Assembly: GCF_001877785.1 (NCBI RefSeq)
Contig: NZ_MINN01000117.1
Coordinates: forward strand, 62,001-126,000
Reading direction: 5' to 3'
DNA length: 64,000 bases
DNA from: Rossellomorea aquimaris
GTDB taxonomy: Bacteria > Bacillota > Bacilli > Bacillales > Bacillaceae_B
Shown: positions 62,046 through 64,000 of the stretch, piece by piece
Layout: every line of letters starts with the position of its first letter
How positions within the stretch are numbered: the first letter of the stretch is position 1
The notes under the pieces: generated by a model
The model's database searches: none
What the model was told of the DNA's origin: nothing
The model's input: only the letters and a program-made list of their open reading frames with translations
Program-made: the position numbers and the translations under genes

Positions 62046-63110
62046 TTAAATTACAGCTCTTCTATCTAAACCGTACCCGGCCCGGATAATCATCTCAATC
62101 ATTTCTTCCGTCATGTTGAGGTGTCTAACATCAGTTCCCAGGATCAACTCCTGCGTATTCCGGTCATCAAATGAAAGGTTCCCCGCAAGATAAACTTTGA
62201 ACACATCGATCAGACTATTGAGGCGAATCTCTTCCTCATCCAGCTGCTCATCCGAACTTTCCACAACAGACAAGCTGTGAAATTCGAGGGCTTCTTTCAG
62301 CATCTGCAAGAGTTCGGCGTTTGTTGGCGGATTCGGATTTGTGATGTGATAGATTTTATTTTTTTCAGCTTTCTGTGGTGCCAGGCTCAGGATATCAGCG
62401 ACATAGTCGACCGGAACCAGATTGGAAGTCCCGTCCTTGGCAGCCAGCAATCTGTATGTCCGGCTTTCGCTATTTTTCCTGGCCGTCTTTCTTTTAAAAA
62501 CAGCCAGGGCACGCATGAATCCGTACAGTGTAAACTGTGAGTCAGCTTCCCCTGTTTTTGAATCGCCGACGATGATGGCCGGCCTGAAAATGGAAACGTC
62601 CATTTTATGGCGGTAGCTGAAGACAAGATGTTCGGATTTCACTTTACTTTCTTCGTAAGGATTGTTGAATGTTCCGTCTGCAGGGTAAAGCTCTTCGACT
62701 CCATGCGGGAGCGTCCCGACTGTGTAGGCCGTGCTTACATAATAAAACGTACTGGCGTTAAGTTGCGACGCCAACTCGAGAATATGTTTCGTGCCGTCAT
62801 AGTTGGCTGCAAATAATTCGTCGCGTAAATCGAGATCGAATTTCACGAGTGCCGCCAGATGGTAGACTGCATCAACTTTATTGGTCAACCATTCGATGTC
62901 TTCGGGTGACAGCCCTGCCATCGGCTGGGTGATATCTCCTTGATAGATATGGATCCTGCGCTGTTCTGCAGCCGGAAATGTATCGCGCAGAGTCTCCGCT
63001 TTCGCCACATTCCTGACTAAAATGAAGACTTCATTTTGTTTATCTTTTAATAAGTTCTTGATGAGCCTGCCCCCAAGAAAACCTGTAGCTCCTGTCAAAA
63101 ATAGATTCAA
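62046..63110 (-). CDS. NAD(P)-dependent thioester-reductase-like SDR (male-sterility type), TTG start
   Basis: This 354-residue extended SDR starts at TTG 63110 with GGAG 8 nt upstream. It has the dinucleotide motif NLFLTGATGFLGGRLIKNLL, AALVKFDLDL, catalytic YVSTAYTVG (Ser/Tyr region) with the K in YEESKVKSEHLV, and PAIIVGDSKTGE. Relatives release fatty acyl or peptidyl thioesters as aldehydes. The substrate is unknown and no carrier or synthetase gene is nearby. Confidence 0.85.
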   Translation of the reverse strand: MNLFLTGATGFLGGRLIKNLLKDKQNEVFILVRNVAKAETLRDTFPAAEQRRIHIYQGDITQPMAGLSPEDIEWLTNKVDAVYHLAALVKFDLDLRDELFAANYDGTKHILELASQLNASTFYYVSTAYTVGTLPHGVEELYPADGTFNNPYEESKVKSEHLVFSYRHKMDVSIFRPAIIVGDSKTGEADSQFTLYGFMRALAVFKRKTARKNSESRTYRLLAAKDGTSNLVPVDYVADILSLAPQKAEKNKIYHITNPNPPTNAELLQMLKEALEFHSLSVVESSDEQLDEEEIRLNSLIDVFKVYLAGNLSFDDRNTQELILGTDVRHLNMTEEMIEMIIRAGYGLDRRAVI

Positions 63111-63312
63111 CTAAATCACTCCTGATGTGTGTCGGTTCATAGATTTCCCCTATCATAGCATAATTCGGAGCAATTTTTGGTGAGGTTGAGGGATTTTACC
63201 GGCAGTTATGCGGATTTTCCCTCTCGAGGGAGGAGGTTTACCGCTGCATACTGGATTTATAGTTGATTAGGGTGTCTAGATTACTGGGGGGAGGGCCGGT
63301 CCATGGGGCTGC

Positions 63313-63514
63313 GGGAGCGGAATCTTTTAATTTTGCTCTGGAATCTTCGAATTCGACACGTTAATCTTTTAATTTCCACTTTTAATCTTCGAAACCCGCC
63401 CAATAATCTTTCGAACTCGCCAATTATTCCGTCACTTAGAAAAATATGGAATAAACCCACCACTCCTCAACATCTAAAAACCTGCGAGAACCACCCGGCA
63501 GGCCAAATTGATCG
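63313..63514. repeat. Tandem duplication, copy 1, with 21-bp-phased AATCTT motifs
   Basis: This ~200-bp block beginning GCGGGAGCGGAATCTTTTAA is repeated at 63621-63815. Inside it AATCTT motifs lie at about 63321, 63342, 63363, 63383 and 63405, spaced 20-22 bp. It ends in a decayed form of the terminator found in copy 2 (CTGCGAGAACCACCCGGCAGG). The left part of the gap (63111-63312) shows no gene. Confidence 0.85.
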
Positions 63515-63620
63515 GTTTGATGAAACCGCTAGATGATTGAATGCTTGTTTACTGGTTAAATGCTAATTTCATCGCTTATCAGGAGCTTAACCGCCCCGTA
63601 CAAGTACATTAACATGGTCG

Positions 63621-63815
63621 CGGGAGCGGAATCTTTTAATTTTGCTCTGGAATCTTCGAATTCGACACATTAATCTTTTATTTCCATCATTAATCTTCGA
63701 AACCAGCCCAATAATCTTTCGATTTCGCCCATTATTTCGTCACTTGGAAAAATATAGAATCAGTCCACCCTACCCAAACACAAAAAAACCTGCCGAGAAC
63801 CACCCGGCAGGCCAA
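63621..63815. repeat. Tandem duplication, copy 2, with 21-bp-phased AATCTT motifs
   Basis: Same layout as copy 1; AATCTT motifs lie at about 63630, 63651, 63672, 63692 and 63713. It ends in the intact terminator of the penicillin-binding protein gene, which is why the repeat looks like a duplicated 3' region. Confidence 0.85.
63783..63815 (-). terminator. Terminator of the penicillin-binding protein gene
   Basis: On the minus strand, CCTGCCGGG...CTCGGCAGG followed by TTTTTTT. Confidence 0.88.
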
Positions 63816-63858
63816 ATTAAATCGCAACTACTATCAAATGCAAATTAACTCCATTCTA

Positions 63859-64000
63859 TCAGTAATTCGAATAAAACTTCTGCGCCACCTGAACCGTATG
63901 CGTGCTTCCGCCGCGGTCTTCCACGCCTTCGAGCATCATCGCAAGAATAAATTCGGGATTCTTCTGATCATAGGATACGAACCATCCGTTTTCTTTCCCT
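63859..64000 (-). CDS. C-terminal end of a penicillin-binding transpeptidase
   Basis: The last 46 residues read GKENGWFVSYDQKNPEFILA and so on to VEDRGGSTHTVQVAQKFYSNY and TGA at 63859. This pattern (NGWFVGY..NP.FILAMMVE.VEDRGGS) is typical of the end of class B transpeptidase domains such as B. subtilis PbpA/PbpC-type proteins. The gene enters from the right edge. Confidence 0.75.
   Translation of the reverse strand, partial: GKENGWFVSYDQKNPEFILAMMLEGVEDRGGSTHTVQVAQKFYSNY

Noticed and set aside
1..64000. tRNA, rRNA or tmRNA genes
   Set aside because: No cloverleaf, rRNA or tmRNA signature was recognised on either strand by eye; a tRNAscan or Rfam run would settle it.

Overview
The window looks like the chromosome of a motile, low-to-mid GC endospore-former of the Bacillaceae. 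It is close to Bacillus in gene order but not B. subtilis itself; a Rossellomorea/Bacillus-like lineage would fit, which is inference. Most genes lie on the minus strand. From right to left, the block from about 52 kb to 5 kb follows the B. subtilis order: degV-like, comFA, comFC, yvyF, flgM, flgN, flgK, flgL, yviE, fliW, csrA, hag, flaG, fliD, fliS, fliT, hpf, secA, prfB, a YitT-family gene, cccB, ftsE, ftsX, ctpB, minJ.

Region by region: 0-2.4 kb holds the end of a membrane protein gene and two OppB/OppC-like permeases. 2.4-6.3 kb holds a rhodanese/metallo-beta-lactamase protein, a dicarboxylate/glutamate symporter and minJ. 6.5-8.7 kb is a polyhydroxyalkanoate-type cluster (PhaC-like, reductase, two small membrane proteins). 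9.2-15.3 kb holds ctpB and sulfur amino acid genes; metY-metX lies behind a SAM (S-box) riboswitch. 15.4-19.6 kb is an operon of ccdA, a two-component system, a membrane protein and resA. 20.8-21.3 kb is a c-di-GMP-I riboswitch in front of a small gene. 21.5-25.3 kb holds cell envelope and division genes. 25.4-36.3 kb holds the secretion and translation genes. 37.9-48.8 kb is the late flagellar block. 48.8-52.2 kb holds competence genes and degV. 52.5-64 kb holds transport, nucleotidase, murB, an RNPP-type regulator, a NERD protein, ppaC, a thioester-reductase-like protein and the end of a penicillin-binding protein gene.

Two things stand out. First, the flagellin gene is split by two endonuclease-free group I introns (360 and 371 nt). 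Splice sites can be placed to the base, because each 5' site gives a U.G wobble in P1 and the joined exons restore a normal 294-residue flagellin. The 5' end of intron 2 encodes a near-copy of the last exon, including its own stop codon, so transcripts that keep intron 2 should still encode a 294-residue flagellin. Second, the intergenic DNA carries arrays of 13-bp palindromes with a strikingly constant 25-bp period and variable spacers. Two such array pairs bracket REP-associated tyrosine transposase (RAYT) genes, one intact and one stopped by a single nonsense codon, and each transposase sits with its own palindrome sequence. Six further arrays of the second family are scattered through the window, mostly just downstream of a stop codon.

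Other repeats are a ~125-bp hairpin element whose stem covaries between copies, a second element nested inside it, a direct repeat flanking the RNPP regulator gene, and a 21-bp-phased repeat duplicated in tandem near the right end. Regulatory signals include three sigma-D promoters for flgM, hag and flaG, a CsrA hairpin in the hag leader, a sigma-B promoter for hpf and programmed frameshifting in prfB.
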